Assembly (NCBI GenBank): GCA_021776195.1 | Contig: JAJFGK010000135.1 | Span: 1 to 51,782 of the forward strand | Direction: 5' to 3' | Source: Kiloniellaceae bacterium | GTDB taxonomy: Bacteria > Pseudomonadota > Alphaproteobacteria > Kiloniellales > Kiloniellaceae | DNA length: 51,782 bases | Part shown: positions 31,590 through 41,304 of the stretch, piece after piece | Layout: every line of letters starts with the position of its first letter | How positions within the stretch are numbered: the first letter of the stretch is position 1 | Program-made: the position numbers and the translations under genes | The notes under the pieces: generated by a model | Told to the model about the DNA's origin: nothing | The model's database searches: none | What the model saw: only the letters and a program-made list of their open reading frames with translations

Positions 31590-34274
31590 TCAGACCTTGC
31601 TCAGAAATTTCACGGCCGGGTGTTTCTTCTTCAGCTTGCCCGACCGATAGCCGGCATAGAGCTCGGCAAACCACTCCCCAGGGGCGCGGAACTGGTAGCC
31701 GGTCAGGCCCTCCGACCGCGCCGAGACATCGTAACTGACCCACTTGTCAGTGTAGGCCTCGTGATAAATTCGGCCACCGACCGCCTGGGCCGCGATCTCC
31801 TTCTTTCTCCAGGGAGAGTTACCCATGCGTATGGCTTCACACCAACTGCGCAGCTTGATCAAACGCTTGTCTTCGGGGCCCACTCCCTGCGGCAGGTTCT
31901 CTTCCTTTTTGCCACCCTCCAGAATGCTCTTGGCATAGGCCTCGGCCCCTGGGAACTTCGCCCATGCAGCCGCGGCATTGGCGACCGGGCCAAGGTCCGC
32001 GCCATAGTCGATCCAGCGGCCGTAGAGATCCTTGCTGCCGTTCTGCTTCATGAAGCCGGTCTTCTCGTCGACGGAGTGGCCCAATTCGTGGAGTGTCACC
32101 CAGTTCAGCTTGGGGATGGTTTTTCCAGGCACGGGCTTGAACTTGTCCTCGACGTCTTCGCCGATTTCCTTCCCCTGGACTTTCTCCGCGCTATACTCGC
32201 TAGAGATCAACGGCCGGTCCACGGAGCTGACAATTTGGATCTCACGTCCGCGCGCGCCGTAGCTGCTTTGCTTCGTTGCCTTGGCCTGTTGGGCGCCTGA
32301 AAGGCGCTCGACTTTCAGCAAAAGCGGATTGTCCCGGGTGTCGGCCGTAGGGACTTTGGCAAGCACGCTGTAGATGGCTTTGCAAGATTTCTTGGCCGCA
32401 CCCGTATCGTCCTCCCCCCAGAATACCTGGAGGTCCACCCCAAATCGCGCGCTGAAAAGTGCCCGAAGAACCCGGGGCTCGGGCGCCTCCTCCAGACCGG
32501 CGACTAGTTCGTCGAGGCGGCGGTCGCCATCGTGTTCTCTTGCCAACTGCGACAGTGCCGCCGCGCCGTCATCGCCCTTGGCCAGGGCGGCAGCCATCTT
32601 GGCCAGGGCACGGGCATCCCGGATCTTGGCCTCCGCCTTCCCGAGCAGGCCCATGGCCGCTTCGTGCAGGCCCTGGTCGGCTTTATCATGCGCCTCCTCG
32701 CGGGGGGCTTCGGCATCGGACAAGGCCTTCTTTGCGATGGAGCACTCTTCGACCAGCTCTGTGATTTCCTTATCGCCCATCACGGCCTTGATCGCTTCGG
32801 CACGGGTTGCGAACTGCCCGAAGCGGGTCTTCAGCAGCAGGGCCTTTCGGCAATCGAGAGCCGCCTGGCTCAAGCGCTTGACGACATCCACCGCAGGGTC
32901 GGCTTTCTCCATCGCTTGCTCGACACCGGCGAGGTTTCTCCCGATTTCTCCGGCCAACTCGACCAGAGCTTTCGGCGCCTTCTCTTTCTGAAACTCCGCC
33001 AGGGCCTGGGTGGCCTGCCTCAAGGCGGCCTCAGGGTCCTTCTTGATCGTGTCCGGATCAGGTTGAGCCGCAACGCCGGCGGCATAGGCCTCGGCGATCG
33101 CGTCTGCTGCTTCGCAATCGGCCTCGGCCAGGGCCAGATCACGGAGGGCCGCGGGAACGTCTTTTCTCGTCTCGAGGCTCTCTTTCGCGCTGGCCAGGCA
33201 GGTCTTGATCTTCTTCAGAGCCTCCGTGTTGACCCCGTCGGCGTTCCTCTCCTGCAGGTTCAGCACTCTTTCGCCAAGCGCGGCGGCCTGTTTCTCGTAG
33301 GCAGCGTAGTCCGTCAGGGTCTTGTCGGCCTGGGTCATGAAGCTTGCGATGGTCTTCATGAAAGCAGCCGGCGGGGGACCGCTGCCCTTCTCTGAGGAGC
33401 TTTCGGGTTTGCTTGGGTTGCCCAGATGAACACGAAGGCATGCGATGTCCCGAACGATCAGCTTTTCCTTGTCGCGTTTTTCAAGTTCATCCACGTGCCT
33501 CACCAGGGTATCCTCCTTCTTCGACAAGGCGGCCAGGAACGCTTCTCTTAACTTCTCCTTTGCTCCGAAATATCTTGGGTCTGGCAGTACATCACGTGCC
33601 TTGTCGTAGTCCCCACTGGCATAGTGTTTCTTGCCTTTGGTCAGCTTTGCCATGAACTCGTCGATTGCCGTGCAGAAGCCTTCGGAGGTTCCGAAGACCT
33701 TGAACTCGGCGATGAAGTTCTCGCAGATTTCGATGGTCTCGCCGATCTCCTCTTTGGTCGCGGATTCCTCCTCCAGACTTTCAAACTCCGTCTCTGAATC
33801 GGCCCCAGACCCAGCATTCGCCTCGTCGTCCGACCCTTCTTCCGACCCGTCCTCCGATCCGTCGTCCGATTCCTCAACCACGTCGGCCCGCCTTTCAATC
33901 GCGGTCAGGTCGCGCTCGATCTTGGCCTCCAGGTTGTCGAGGTGCTCCGCCAGGACCGCGGTCTTTTCAGAGTTATTCTCGCCGACAGCCTTCTTGATTT
34001 CACCCACGATCCAAACGAAGAGCTTTTTGAAGTTCTGAAGCTTGCCCTCCAAAACCGCAGCCTTCTTGCCCTCTCCCAGTCCGTCGAGTGTCGCCTTGAC
34101 GCCGGTGAGGCGTATCTTGATGCGAGCCGCCTGGCTTTGCACCTTGCCGGCCAGCGCCTTCATGGCCGGGTCCCCGCCCTCGAGCGGTTTCAGCCCGCAG
34201 TGTTTGCGAACCTCTTGGCACCAGGCCATGGCAGCAACAAACTCTTCGGTGTCCGTCGTCTCGGTCATCGACAT
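31590..34274 (-). CDS. Large coiled-coil protein with C-terminal metalloprotease-like domain
   Basis: An 894-aa predicted cytoplasmic protein without signal peptide. The N-terminal two-thirds is almost entirely helical with heptad-like Leu/Ala repeats. It is interrupted by an acidic low-complexity stretch at about residues 134-176. The C-terminal domain (about 610-894) has a zincin motif H729-E-L-G-H733 in VTLHELGHSVDEKTGFM and a likely third ligand in EWFAELYAGY (E867 or E871). HELGHxVD with a later E-[FW]-F-A-E matches the pattern of anthrax-lethal-factor-like (ATLF) domains, though the spacing here is longer. The ATG at 34274 has GGAGGT 6 bases upstream. Codon use looks less GC-rich than its neighbours, hinting at transfer. 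Protease activity is inferred. Confidence 0.75.
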   Translation of the reverse strand: MSMTETTDTEEFVAAMAWCQEVRKHCGLKPLEGGDPAMKALAGKVQSQAARIKIRLTGVKATLDGLGEGKKAAVLEGKLQNFKKLFVWIVGEIKKAVGENNSEKTAVLAEHLDNLEAKIERDLTAIERRADVVEESDDGSEDGSEEGSDDEANAGSGADSETEFESLEEESATKEEIGETIEICENFIAEFKVFGTSEGFCTAIDEFMAKLTKGKKHYASGDYDKARDVLPDPRYFGAKEKLREAFLAALSKKEDTLVRHVDELEKRDKEKLIVRDIACLRVHLGNPSKPESSSEKGSGPPPAAFMKTIASFMTQADKTLTDYAAYEKQAAALGERVLNLQERNADGVNTEALKKIKTCLASAKESLETRKDVPAALRDLALAEADCEAADAIAEAYAAGVAAQPDPDTIKKDPEAALRQATQALAEFQKEKAPKALVELAGEIGRNLAGVEQAMEKADPAVDVVKRLSQAALDCRKALLLKTRFGQFATRAEAIKAVMGDKEITELVEECSIAKKALSDAEAPREEAHDKADQGLHEAAMGLLGKAEAKIRDARALAKMAAALAKGDDGAAALSQLAREHDGDRRLDELVAGLEEAPEPRVLRALFSARFGVDLQVFWGEDDTGAAKKSCKAIYSVLAKVPTADTRDNPLLLKVERLSGAQQAKATKQSSYGARGREIQIVSSVDRPLISSEYSAEKVQGKEIGEDVEDKFKPVPGKTIPKLNWVTLHELGHSVDEKTGFMKQNGSKDLYGRWIDYGADLGPVANAAAAWAKFPGAEAYAKSILEGGKKEENLPQGVGPEDKRLIKLRSWCEAIRMGNSPWRKKEIAAQAVGGRIYHEAYTDKWVSYDVSARSEGLTGYQFRAPGEWFAELYAGYRSGKLKKKHPAVKFLSKV

Positions 34275-34466
34275 CGATGCACCTCCATTTCCGGGACCAT
34301 CGCCCGGGAACACGCAGCCCTTGCTGAAATCCGGTGCAGTATAACTCCCGATTGCGCCACCGCCTCATCACAATCCTTCGTCGGTTCTCGGGGTTGGGAT
34401 GAAGGTCTCGCACTTGGCTCGATGGCGGGCGCGGCGCTGGGCAACACCGGCGACGAAAGCGAATGC

Positions 34467-35585
34467 TCAGCCGCCGCGGGCCTGGCCGACATACTCGGCC
34501 GAGCGCATTTCGTTCAGCCGGCTGGCGGTGCGCTCGAACTCGAAGGCGCCGTCGCCGCGGGGATAGAGCTTGTCCGGCTCGGCCTCGGCGGCGATCACCA
34601 GGTTGACCCGCTTTTCGTAGAGCGCGTCGATCAGGGTCATGAAGCGGCGCGCCTCGTTGCGCCGCGCCTCGCCGAGCTGGGGCACGTCGGTCAGGATCAG
34701 GGTGTGGAACCGATCGGCAATCGCCAGGTAGTCGCCTGGCCCCAGAGGCGCCTCGCAGAGGTCGGCGAAATGGAAGCGGGCGACGCCGCGGGCCGCCGCC
34801 GGCACCGCAATCTCGCGGCCCTTGTGGGCGACCGTCGCCGGTTCGGTCTCGGCCCCCTCGGTGAGCTGGGCGAAGGCCGTCTCGATAGCCTTGCCGGCGG
34901 CGCGGCCGAGCGGTGAATAGTAGACCGGCATGGTCTTTAGGCGGTCCCGCCGGTAGTCCAGGCCGCCATCGAGCAGCAGGATGTCCAGACGCTCCTTCAA
35001 CAAGGCGATGAAGGGCTCGAAGCGGTCGCGCTGCAGGCCGCCCTCGTAGAGCCGGTCGGGCGGCCAGTTGGAGGTCGCGACCACCACCACGCCCTCTTCG
35101 AAAAGGGTGGTAAAGAGGCGCCCGAGGATCATCGCGTCGGCGACGTTCACCACATGGAACTCGTCGAAGCAGACCAGCCAGGACTCCTCCGCGATTTCGC
35201 GCGCCAACTCGGGCAGGGGGTCGGCCTGGGAGCCCTTGGTTTCCTGGCGCCAGTGATGCAGGCGGTCATGGACCTCCTGCATGAAGGCATGAAAGTGCAC
35301 CCGGCGTTTCTTCTCGACAGGCCCGGTTTCGAAGAAGAGATCCATCAGCATCGACTTGCCGGTGCCGACGCCGCCGAAGATATAGAGGCCCTGGGGCGGC
35401 TCGACCCGCCGGCGGCCCAGGCCGAGGCGTTCCTTCCACCCGCCACCGCCGCTCGAGGGCTGGTAATTGCGCAGGGCATTGTGCAGCGACTGCAGCTTCT
35501 CGGCCGCCAGGGCCTGGCCCGGGTCGGGCTTCAGGAGGCCCTCCCGTCGCCGGTCGCGGTAGTGCTGCAGCGGCCCGTCGGTCAT
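34467..35585 (-). CDS. zapE: Cell division protein ZapE (AFG1-like ATPase)
   Basis: A 372-aa AAA-type ATPase. The Walker A is GGVGTGKSMLMD and Walker B is WLVCFDEFHVVNVADAM. The start QHYRDRRREGLLKPDPGQ and the closing FMTLIDALYEKRVNL are family hallmarks. ZapE associates with the Z-ring and affects division under stress in E. coli; the mitochondrial homologue AFG1/LACE1 helps protein quality control. In alphaproteobacteria it often lies near mdh, as here in a broader sense (about 11 kb away). Confidence 0.92.
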   Translation of the reverse strand: MTDGPLQHYRDRRREGLLKPDPGQALAAEKLQSLHNALRNYQPSSGGGGWKERLGLGRRRVEPPQGLYIFGGVGTGKSMLMDLFFETGPVEKKRRVHFHAFMQEVHDRLHHWRQETKGSQADPLPELAREIAEESWLVCFDEFHVVNVADAMILGRLFTTLFEEGVVVVATSNWPPDRLYEGGLQRDRFEPFIALLKERLDILLLDGGLDYRRDRLKTMPVYYSPLGRAAGKAIETAFAQLTEGAETEPATVAHKGREIAVPAAARGVARFHFADLCEAPLGPGDYLAIADRFHTLILTDVPQLGEARRNEARRFMTLIDALYEKRVNLVIAAEAEPDKLYPRGDGAFEFERTASRLNEMRSAEYVGQARGG

Positions 35586-35700
35586 GAAATCCTACGTTTT
35601 TGATCGTGCCCGCCGACCACCATGGCCGAGAGCCCTTTCGGCTTCCTGAACGGGCCCGCTTGTCATGCTCGTGCCCAATCATCCGTCCCCTCGAGGCCCT

Positions 35701-35771
35701 GTTCGGCTTAACCCGAGGCCAGGATCGGCGCAAGGGCCTGGCCGAACCATTGGCAGGGTCTGACCCTGCCA
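35701..35771. repeat. Clustered inverted repeats upstream of the DUF6494 gene
   Basis: Two nested stems, GTTCGGC (35701-35707)/GCCGAAC (35741-35747) and GGCCAGG (35717-35723)/CCTGGCC (35737-35743), are alternatives that overlap. Next comes the perfect palindrome TGGCAGGGTC-T-GACCCTGCCA (35751-35771). They lie between the divergent zapE and DUF6494 genes. The palindrome is a possible operator; the others could form a cruciform or RNA hairpin. Confidence 0.5.
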
Positions 35772-35846
35772 TGAGGGCTTGGCCCCGGGCCGGGCCGGCG
35801 TTATCACAGCGCCTGGCAAGCGATCGACAACCAGAAGGGCGGATCG

Positions 35847-36053
35847 ATGGACGAAGAAATTTTCAACATGTCGCTGCGGAAGTTCCTAAAGAAGGTCGGC
35901 GTGACATCCCAGCGCGAGATCGAGCAGGCGGTGCGCGCCGGGCTCGAGAGCGGTTCGATTTCAGACGGCGAGGCCCTGAAGGCCAAGGTCGTGTTGACCA
36001 TCGCGGGGCTCGACATCAACGAGACCATCGAAGGCGATATCAGCCTGACGTGA
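35847..36053 (+). CDS. DUF6494 family small protein
   Basis: A 68-aa soluble protein. The opening MDEEIFNMSLRKFLKKVG and REIEQAVRAGLESG fit the small DUF6494 family of proteobacteria, which has a helical N-terminus and a short beta-like C-terminus (VVLTIAGLDINETIEGDIS). The function is unknown. GAAGGGCGG precedes the ATG. Downstream, the GDPD gene converges on it. Confidence 0.65.
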   Translation: MDEEIFNMSLRKFLKKVGVTSQREIEQAVRAGLESGSISDGEALKAKVVLTIAGLDINETIEGDISLT

Positions 36054-36081
36054 TGGTTCGGCCGCGTTGGCCAAAGTCCCG

Positions 36082-37182
36082 TTACTCTGCCTTGAAGGCT
36101 GGGGGTAGGGGCCGCCCCAGCTCGGCCATGACGGCGCGCAGCCGGTCGGGGTAGTCGGTGATGATGCCGTCGACTCCGGCTTCGATGAGGCGCCGCATAT
36201 CGGCTGGCTCGTTCACCGTCCAGACAATCACCCGCAGGCCCCTGTCGTGGGCCTCGGCAAGGTCGTTGGGCTGCAGGTCGCGAAAGAAGGGCGACCAGAC
36301 CCGGCCGCCGCGCAGGTCGATGGCCTGGGGCGGCGTGAGCGGTCCCTCGTCCAGGTCCAGTCCATCGGTCCAGATCGAGGGTCCGGGCTGGCCGCGCCGT
36401 AGATTGTCGTACCAGGGCTGCTCGACCGTCAGGAAGGACAGCGCGATGGCCGGATCCAACGCCCGGGTCGCGCTCTGCACCCGCCAGTCGAAGGACTGGA
36501 CGGTCACCCGGCCGGCAATATCCTGGTCCTTGATCAAGGCCACCAGGGCGGCCGCCACCGCCCCCGGGTCGGCCGATTCGTCGGGTTCCTCGGGCGAGAC
36601 CTTGGCCTCGATATTGTAACGGATGGATTTTCCGGAGAGCGCCTCCATGCGGGCGACGACCGCCTCCAGGGTTGGCACCCGCACGCCATCCAGGCCCACT
36701 TGATCGGGATAGCGGCCGGCACTTTCCGAGCCTTCGCGCAGGCGGCCGATGTCATACCGGGCGATCTCGGCGGCGGTCAGGTCCTTCAGCGCCGGCGTCG
36801 GTTCGACCAGGAAGGCTCCGCTTTCATCGCGGCTGTGGTCGGCGGTCAGGCGGCGGTCGTGATGCACCATCAAGACGCCGTCCTTGGACAGACCGACGTC
36901 CAGTTCCAGGGTGGTCACGCCGATCGCCAGGGCGCCCTCGAAGGCGGGCAGGCTGTTCTCGGGAAAGAGGCCGCGCGCGCCGCGATGGCCCTGCGCCTCG
37001 AAAAGGGGTTCGCTCATCGACGGGTCCTTGGCCGTGCCTTGCGCGGGCGGGTTCTTCGCGGTCAGCAAAGTGCCCAAGGCGACCAGCGCAAGCAAGACCG
37101 TACCGACCGCAAGGCTCATGGATCGACGCGAAAGCGCCCGCGCGCCGCGTTTCGCTTTCGTCTCTTGAGGGTCGTCGGCCAA
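36082..37182 (-). CDS. Glycerophosphodiester phosphodiesterase, membrane-anchored
   Basis: A 366-aa GDPD-fold enzyme that splits glycerophosphodiesters into glycerol-3-phosphate and an alcohol. A basic N-terminus precedes one TM segment (LAVGTVLLALVALGTLL), so the catalytic domain is probably periplasmic. Active-site features: GHRGARGLFPENS with the first His/Arg, LELDVGLSKDG with metal-binding acids, and the second His in VHHDRRLT. It begins 3 bases after the PaiB-like gene and is co-transcribed with it. Confidence 0.9.
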   Translation of the reverse strand: MADDPQETKAKRGARALSRRSMSLAVGTVLLALVALGTLLTAKNPPAQGTAKDPSMSEPLFEAQGHRGARGLFPENSLPAFEGALAIGVTTLELDVGLSKDGVLMVHHDRRLTADHSRDESGAFLVEPTPALKDLTAAEIARYDIGRLREGSESAGRYPDQVGLDGVRVPTLEAVVARMEALSGKSIRYNIEAKVSPEEPDESADPGAVAAALVALIKDQDIAGRVTVQSFDWRVQSATRALDPAIALSFLTVEQPWYDNLRRGQPGPSIWTDGLDLDEGPLTPPQAIDLRGGRVWSPFFRDLQPNDLAEAHDRGLRVIVWTVNEPADMRRLIEAGVDGIITDYPDRLRAVMAELGRPLPPAFKAE

Positions 37183-37185
37183 TTC

Positions 37186-37833
37186 TCAGCTTCTGTCCAG
37201 CAAGGCGGCCATGTGCCGCGCCGTTTCACGCGCCAGGGGATCGTCCTGGGCGGCCAGCGCGGTCGCCGCACCACGGGCCGCCTCGGGGGCCTTATTCTGG
37301 CTGAGTTTGGCCTTGGCGTCGAGGCGCGTCACGGGGATTTCGAAGCCGACGATGCCGCGCGCCATCCCGGTGACGAAATCGTCCGGCTGATCGTCCAGCC
37401 GCCAGGGCGCCGGCGCGCCCGCTTCCTGCTTGGCGGCCAGCCGGTCCAGCAGATCCCGCAACGGCTCCAGCGCCTCGATCAGGCGCGGTGGGCCATAGGC
37501 GTGAACCGCCAGATAGTTCCAGGTCGGCACCTGGGGTGTCGACGCGCCGTACCAGCGCGGCGAAACATAGGCGTGCGGTCCCTGAAAAATCACCAGGGCC
37601 TCGCCGCCCTCGGCCGCCAGGCCTGCCAGGTCGCGCCACTGCGGATTGGCCCGCGCCAGGTGACCCAGCAGCCGGCCCTGTGGACCGCTCTCCGGCTCGA
37701 AGATGATCGGAATATGGCTGGCCATCGGCGCCTCGCCGGGCCGGGCGGTCACCAGCAGGGCAAAGTCGTAGCCCTCGATGACCTCCTTGATGATGGCGGG
37801 ATCGCTCAGCTTGAAAGCGTCGGGAACGAACAT
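37186..37833 (-). CDS. FMN-binding negative transcriptional regulator (PaiB family)
   Basis: A 215-aa split-barrel flavin-binding protein. The start MFVPDAFKLSDPAIIKEVI, the strand SHIPIIFE, FQGPHAYVSPRWYG and VPTWNYLAVHAYG are PaiB hallmarks. PaiB represses sporulation genes in Bacillus, but in proteobacteria these proteins may act as flavin reductases or regulators; which applies is unclear. It is first in a two-gene unit with the phosphodiesterase (3-base gap). Confidence 0.88.
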   Translation of the reverse strand: MFVPDAFKLSDPAIIKEVIEGYDFALLVTARPGEAPMASHIPIIFEPESGPQGRLLGHLARANPQWRDLAGLAAEGGEALVIFQGPHAYVSPRWYGASTPQVPTWNYLAVHAYGPPRLIEALEPLRDLLDRLAAKQEAGAPAPWRLDDQPDDFVTGMARGIVGFEIPVTRLDAKAKLSQNKAPEAARGAATALAAQDDPLARETARHMAALLDRS

Positions 37834-37977
37834 GGACGGGCCCCTGGCATGACGGAACAGGGCCAGACGCTAACATTGCCAGTGCCGCCTGCCAAAGAGC
37901 CACTTGACCGGTTGGACCTGGCGCCAACCGGCGAGGGTCGCTGTTAGCTGAAGAGAAGGAGACCCCGCGGAAGCGGA

Positions 37978-38196
37978 TCAGACGGCCAGAAAGGCGGCCG
38001 TCGTGGCGCAGAAGAGGACCAGGGCCAGCAGGCCCGGTGCCGCCTTGCGCAGAAGGTTGTCCTTGGTCCAGGCTTCGGCCGGCGGCGGGCTGTAGGCCGG
38101 GCCCCGGGTGCTGGCCAGTTGGGCGCCGGCCATTTGGGCGCTGGCCGGATGGGGGGCAGCCAGATCGGACTCAATCGTCATGCGGGCGTCTTTCAA
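37978..38196 (-). CDS. Small membrane-anchored protein (72 aa)
   Basis: A 72-aa protein with a Pro/Ala-rich N-terminal half and a C-terminal hydrophobic segment (APGLLALVLFCATTAAFLAV) that would act as a tail anchor. A TTG start at 38196 has AGGA 6 bases upstream; an in-frame ATG at 38181 is an alternative. It begins 80 bases after sdhB on the same strand and could be co-transcribed with sdhCDAB. The family is not recognised. Confidence 0.5.
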   Translation of the reverse strand: MKDARMTIESDLAAPHPASAQMAGAQLASTRGPAYSPPPAEAWTKDNLLRKAAPGLLALVLFCATTAAFLAV

Positions 38197-38276
38197 CTTG
38201 CATCCTAAAGCGCAAGGCTAGCGCCAATTTCTAAAGATTTACCGAATTCCTGGGGGGCGACGGGACCGCCGGCCGG

Positions 38277-39056
38277 TCAGACCTTGCGCTCGACCATCAG
38301 CTTCTTGATCTCGGCGATGGCCTTGGCCGGGTTCAGCGACTTGGGGCAGGTCTTGGTGCAGTTCATGATGGTGTGGCAGCGGTAGAGCCGGAAGGGATCC
38401 TCCAGATTGTCCAGCCGCTCGCCACGGGCCTCGTCGCGGGAATCGGCGATCCAGCGGTAAGCCTGAAGCAGAATCGCCGGGCCCAGGTAGCGTTCGCCGT
38501 TCCACCAGTAGCTCGGACAGGAGGTCGAGCAGCAAAAGCACAAGATGCATTCCCACAGGCCGTCCAGCGCCTCGCGCTCCTCGGGGCTCTGCAGACGCTC
38601 GCGCTCGGGCGGCGGCGTGTCGCTCTTCAGCCAGGGCTCGATCGAGGTGTACTGGGCATAGACATGGTTCAGGTCCGGTACCAGGTCCTTGACCACCGGC
38701 ATGTGGGGCAGCGGGTAGACCTTCACATCGCCCTGGACCTCGCTGATGTACTTGGTACAGGCCAGGGTGTTGGTGCCGTCGATGTTCATGGCGCAGGAGC
38801 CGCAGACCCCCTCGCGGCAGGAGCGCCGGAAGGTCAGGGTGGCATCGATCTGGTCCTTGATCTTGATCAGGGCGTCCAGAACCATCGGCCCGCAGTCGTC
38901 GAGATCGACCTGATAGCTGTCGATGCGCGGGTTCTGGCCGTCCTCCGGCTCCCAGCGGTAGACCTTGAAGGTCTTCATGCGCGCGCCGCCGGCGGGCGCA
39001 GGATGGCTCTTGCCCTCGCCGATCTTGGAATTGGCCGGTAGCGCTAGTTCAACCAT
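38277..39056 (-). CDS. sdhB: Succinate dehydrogenase iron-sulfur subunit
   Basis: A 259-aa subunit carrying three clusters that pass electrons from SdhA to ubiquinone. The [2Fe-2S] cysteines are in [13 protein letters not shown] and LACT, the [4Fe-4S] cysteines in [15 protein letters not shown] and the [3Fe-4S] cysteines in [14 protein letters not shown]. Its length is normal. It starts 30 bases after sdhA. Confidence 0.97.
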   Translation of the reverse strand: MVELALPANSKIGEGKSHPAPAGGARMKTFKVYRWEPEDGQNPRIDSYQVDLDDCGPMVLDALIKIKDQIDATLTFRRSCREGVCGSCAMNIDGTNTLACTKYISEVQGDVKVYPLPHMPVVKDLVPDLNHVYAQYTSIEPWLKSDTPPPERERLQSPEEREALDGLWECILCFCCSTSCPSYWWNGERYLGPAILLQAYRWIADSRDEARGERLDNLEDPFRLYRCHTIMNCTKTCPKSLNPAKAIAEIKKLMVERKV

Positions 39057-39086
39057 GTCGAAAGGCCTCTCCTCGCCGGACCGCCA

Positions 39087-40919
39087 CTAGTAGACCCGCG
39101 CCTTGGGCGGGAAGGTCTGTACTTCGTTGGTCAGGGTGTTCAGGTGCACCGGGCGGCTGTCGAAGGCGACGACGCCATCCTCGCCGCAGGTCGCCAGGGT
39201 GTGCTTCATCCAGTCGACATCGTCGCGGTCCGGGTAGTCCTCGCGGGCATGGGCGCCGCGGCTTTCGGTCCGGTTCGCGGCCGAGGCCATGGTGACCCGC
39301 GCCTGGTACAGCAGGTTGTCGAGTTCGAGCGTCTCGACCAGATCCGAGTTCCAGATCATCGAGCGGTCGGTCACGCCGATCGCCGCGCGCTTGCTCCAGA
39401 CCTCGGTCAGCTTGTCGACCCCCTCGGCCAGGGACTCGCCGGTGCGGAACACCGCGGCGTGGTCCTGCATGGCGCGCTGCATCTCGGCGCGCAGGCCGGC
39501 GGTCGGCAGTTCGCCCTTGGCGTGGCGGAAGTGGTCGAGGCGCGACAGGGCCAGCTCGTCGGCGCCGTCCGGCAAGGGCGGCAGGCTCGCGCCCGGGGTC
39601 AGGACCTCGGCGCAGCGCTTGGCCGCCGCGCGGCCGAAAACCACCAGATCGAGCAGCGAGTTGGAGCCCAGACGGTTGGCGCCATGCACCGAAACACAGG
39701 CCGCCTCGCCGATCGCCATCAATCCGGGTACCGGGGTGTCCGGATTGCCGTCGCGCGGCGCCACCACCTCGCCGCTGTAGAGCGCGGGGGCCCCGCCCAT
39801 ATTGTAGTGACAGGTCGGCAGCACCGGGATCGGTTCCTTGCTGACGTCGACGCCGGCGAAGATCCGCGCCGATTCGGCGATGCCCGGCAGGCGCTCGTTG
39901 ATCAGCGCCGGATCGAGGTGCTCGATGTGCAGGTGAATGTGATCCTTCCCCGTGCCGACCCCGCGGCCGTCGCGGATCTCCATGGTCATGGAGCGGCTGA
40001 CCACGTCGCGGCTCGCCAGATCCTTGGCCGAGGGCGCATAGCGCTCCATGAAGCGCTCGCCTTCCGAATTGGTCAGATAGCCGCCCTCGCCGCGCACGCC
40101 CTCGGTAATCAGGCAGCCGGCGCCGTAGATCCCGGTCGGGTGGAACTGCACGAACTCCATGTCCTGCATCGGCAGGCCGGCGCGCAGGACCATGCCGCCG
40201 CCGTCGCCGGTCTGGGTGTGGGCGCCGGTGCAGGAGAAATAGGTGCGGCCGTAACCGCCGGTCGCCAGGATCGTCGTCTGGGCGCGGAAGCGGTGGATCG
40301 TGCCGTCGTCCAGGTTCCAGGCCACCACGCCGCGGCACTGGCCCTCGTCCATCATCAGATCGATGGCGAAGTACTCGATGAAGAACTCGGCTTGGCGGCG
40401 CAGGGACTGCTGATAGAGGGTGTGCAGCATGGCGTGGCCGGTGCGGTCGGCCGCGGCGCAGGTGCGCTGGGCGATGCCCTCGCCGAAATGGGTCGTCATG
40501 CCGCCGAAGGGGCGCTGGTAGATCTTGCCCTCCGGCGTGCGCGAGAAGGGCATGCCGTAGTGCTCCAGCTCGAGGATCGCCGGCGCCGCCTCGCGCACCA
40601 TGTACTCGATGGAATCCTGGTCGCCGAGCCAGTCCGAGCCCTTGACCGTGTCGTACATATGCCAGCGCCAGTTGTCTTCGCCCATGTTGCCGAGCGAAGC
40701 GGAGACGCCGCCCTGGGCGGCGACCGTGTGCGAGCGTGTCGGGAAGACCTTGGAGATGCAGGCGGTCTTGAGCCCGGCCTCGGCCAGGCCCAGGGTCGCG
40801 CGCAGACCGGCGCCGCCGGCGCCCACGACCACCACATCATAGCTGTGTTCGACGATCTCGTAGGCGCGGCCGAGCGCCGCGGGACCGCCCGCCGTCGGGG
40901 TCTCCGTTGATTGGCTCAT
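39087..40919 (-). CDS. sdhA: Succinate dehydrogenase flavoprotein subunit
   Basis: A 610-aa subunit that oxidises succinate to fumarate with covalent FAD. The Rossmann motif is [17 protein letters not shown] and the FAD-attachment His is in [12 protein letters not shown]. Substrate residues lie in [11 protein letters not shown] and the C-terminal [11 protein letters not shown]. Typical alphaproteobacterial SdhA is about 595-610 residues. It sits 4 bases after sdhD. Confidence 0.97.
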   Translation of the reverse strand: MSQSTETPTAGGPAALGRAYEIVEHSYDVVVVGAGGAGLRATLGLAEAGLKTACISKVFPTRSHTVAAQGGVSASLGNMGEDNWRWHMYDTVKGSDWLGDQDSIEYMVREAAPAILELEHYGMPFSRTPEGKIYQRPFGGMTTHFGEGIAQRTCAAADRTGHAMLHTLYQQSLRRQAEFFIEYFAIDLMMDEGQCRGVVAWNLDDGTIHRFRAQTTILATGGYGRTYFSCTGAHTQTGDGGGMVLRAGLPMQDMEFVQFHPTGIYGAGCLITEGVRGEGGYLTNSEGERFMERYAPSAKDLASRDVVSRSMTMEIRDGRGVGTGKDHIHLHIEHLDPALINERLPGIAESARIFAGVDVSKEPIPVLPTCHYNMGGAPALYSGEVVAPRDGNPDTPVPGLMAIGEAACVSVHGANRLGSNSLLDLVVFGRAAAKRCAEVLTPGASLPPLPDGADELALSRLDHFRHAKGELPTAGLRAEMQRAMQDHAAVFRTGESLAEGVDKLTEVWSKRAAIGVTDRSMIWNSDLVETLELDNLLYQARVTMASAANRTESRGAHAREDYPDRDDVDWMKHTLATCGEDGVVAFDSRPVHLNTLTNEVQTFPPKARVY

Positions 40920-40923
40920 TGCT

Positions 40924-41304
40924 TCAGCCCCCGAAGAGAAGGGTCAAGACGGCGAGAATCCCCGTCAGGGCAAGCACGGTCATGACCGCCTTGTTGAGCA
41001 GCAGGGCGGCGATCTTGATGCCTTCCGAGGAAACATAGTCCTCGATCACCACCTGCAGCCCCAGGGCGCCATGGTAGAAAGTGGCCGCGATCAGCAGGAT
41101 CAGCAGGCCGGCCGGCACCGGCGAGCCGGCCCAGGCGAGCATTGCCGCGTGGTCGGCGCCGGACAGGGCGATCACCGAGGCGACGAACCACAAGACCAGT
41201 GGCACCAGCGCCAGGGCGGTCCAGCGTTGCGCCCACCAGTGACCCGTGCCCTCCTTGGCGGAGCCCAGGCCGCGCGCCGTGCCGAGGGCGGAGCGAAGCG
41301 ACAT
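40924..41304 (-). CDS. sdhD: Succinate dehydrogenase membrane anchor subunit D
   Basis: A 126-aa membrane protein with three TM segments that helps bind haem b and ubiquinone. The haem-ligand region is [17 protein letters not shown], with the conserved His and the Asp-Tyr pair. The N-terminus [18 protein letters not shown] is typical. Its start overlaps the sdhC stop by one base, indicating coupled translation. Confidence 0.93.
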   Translation of the reverse strand: MSLRSALGTARGLGSAKEGTGHWWAQRWTALALVPLVLWFVASVIALSGADHAAMLAWAGSPVPAGLLILLIAATFYHGALGLQVVIEDYVSSEGIKIAALLLNKAVMTVLALTGILAVLTLLFGG

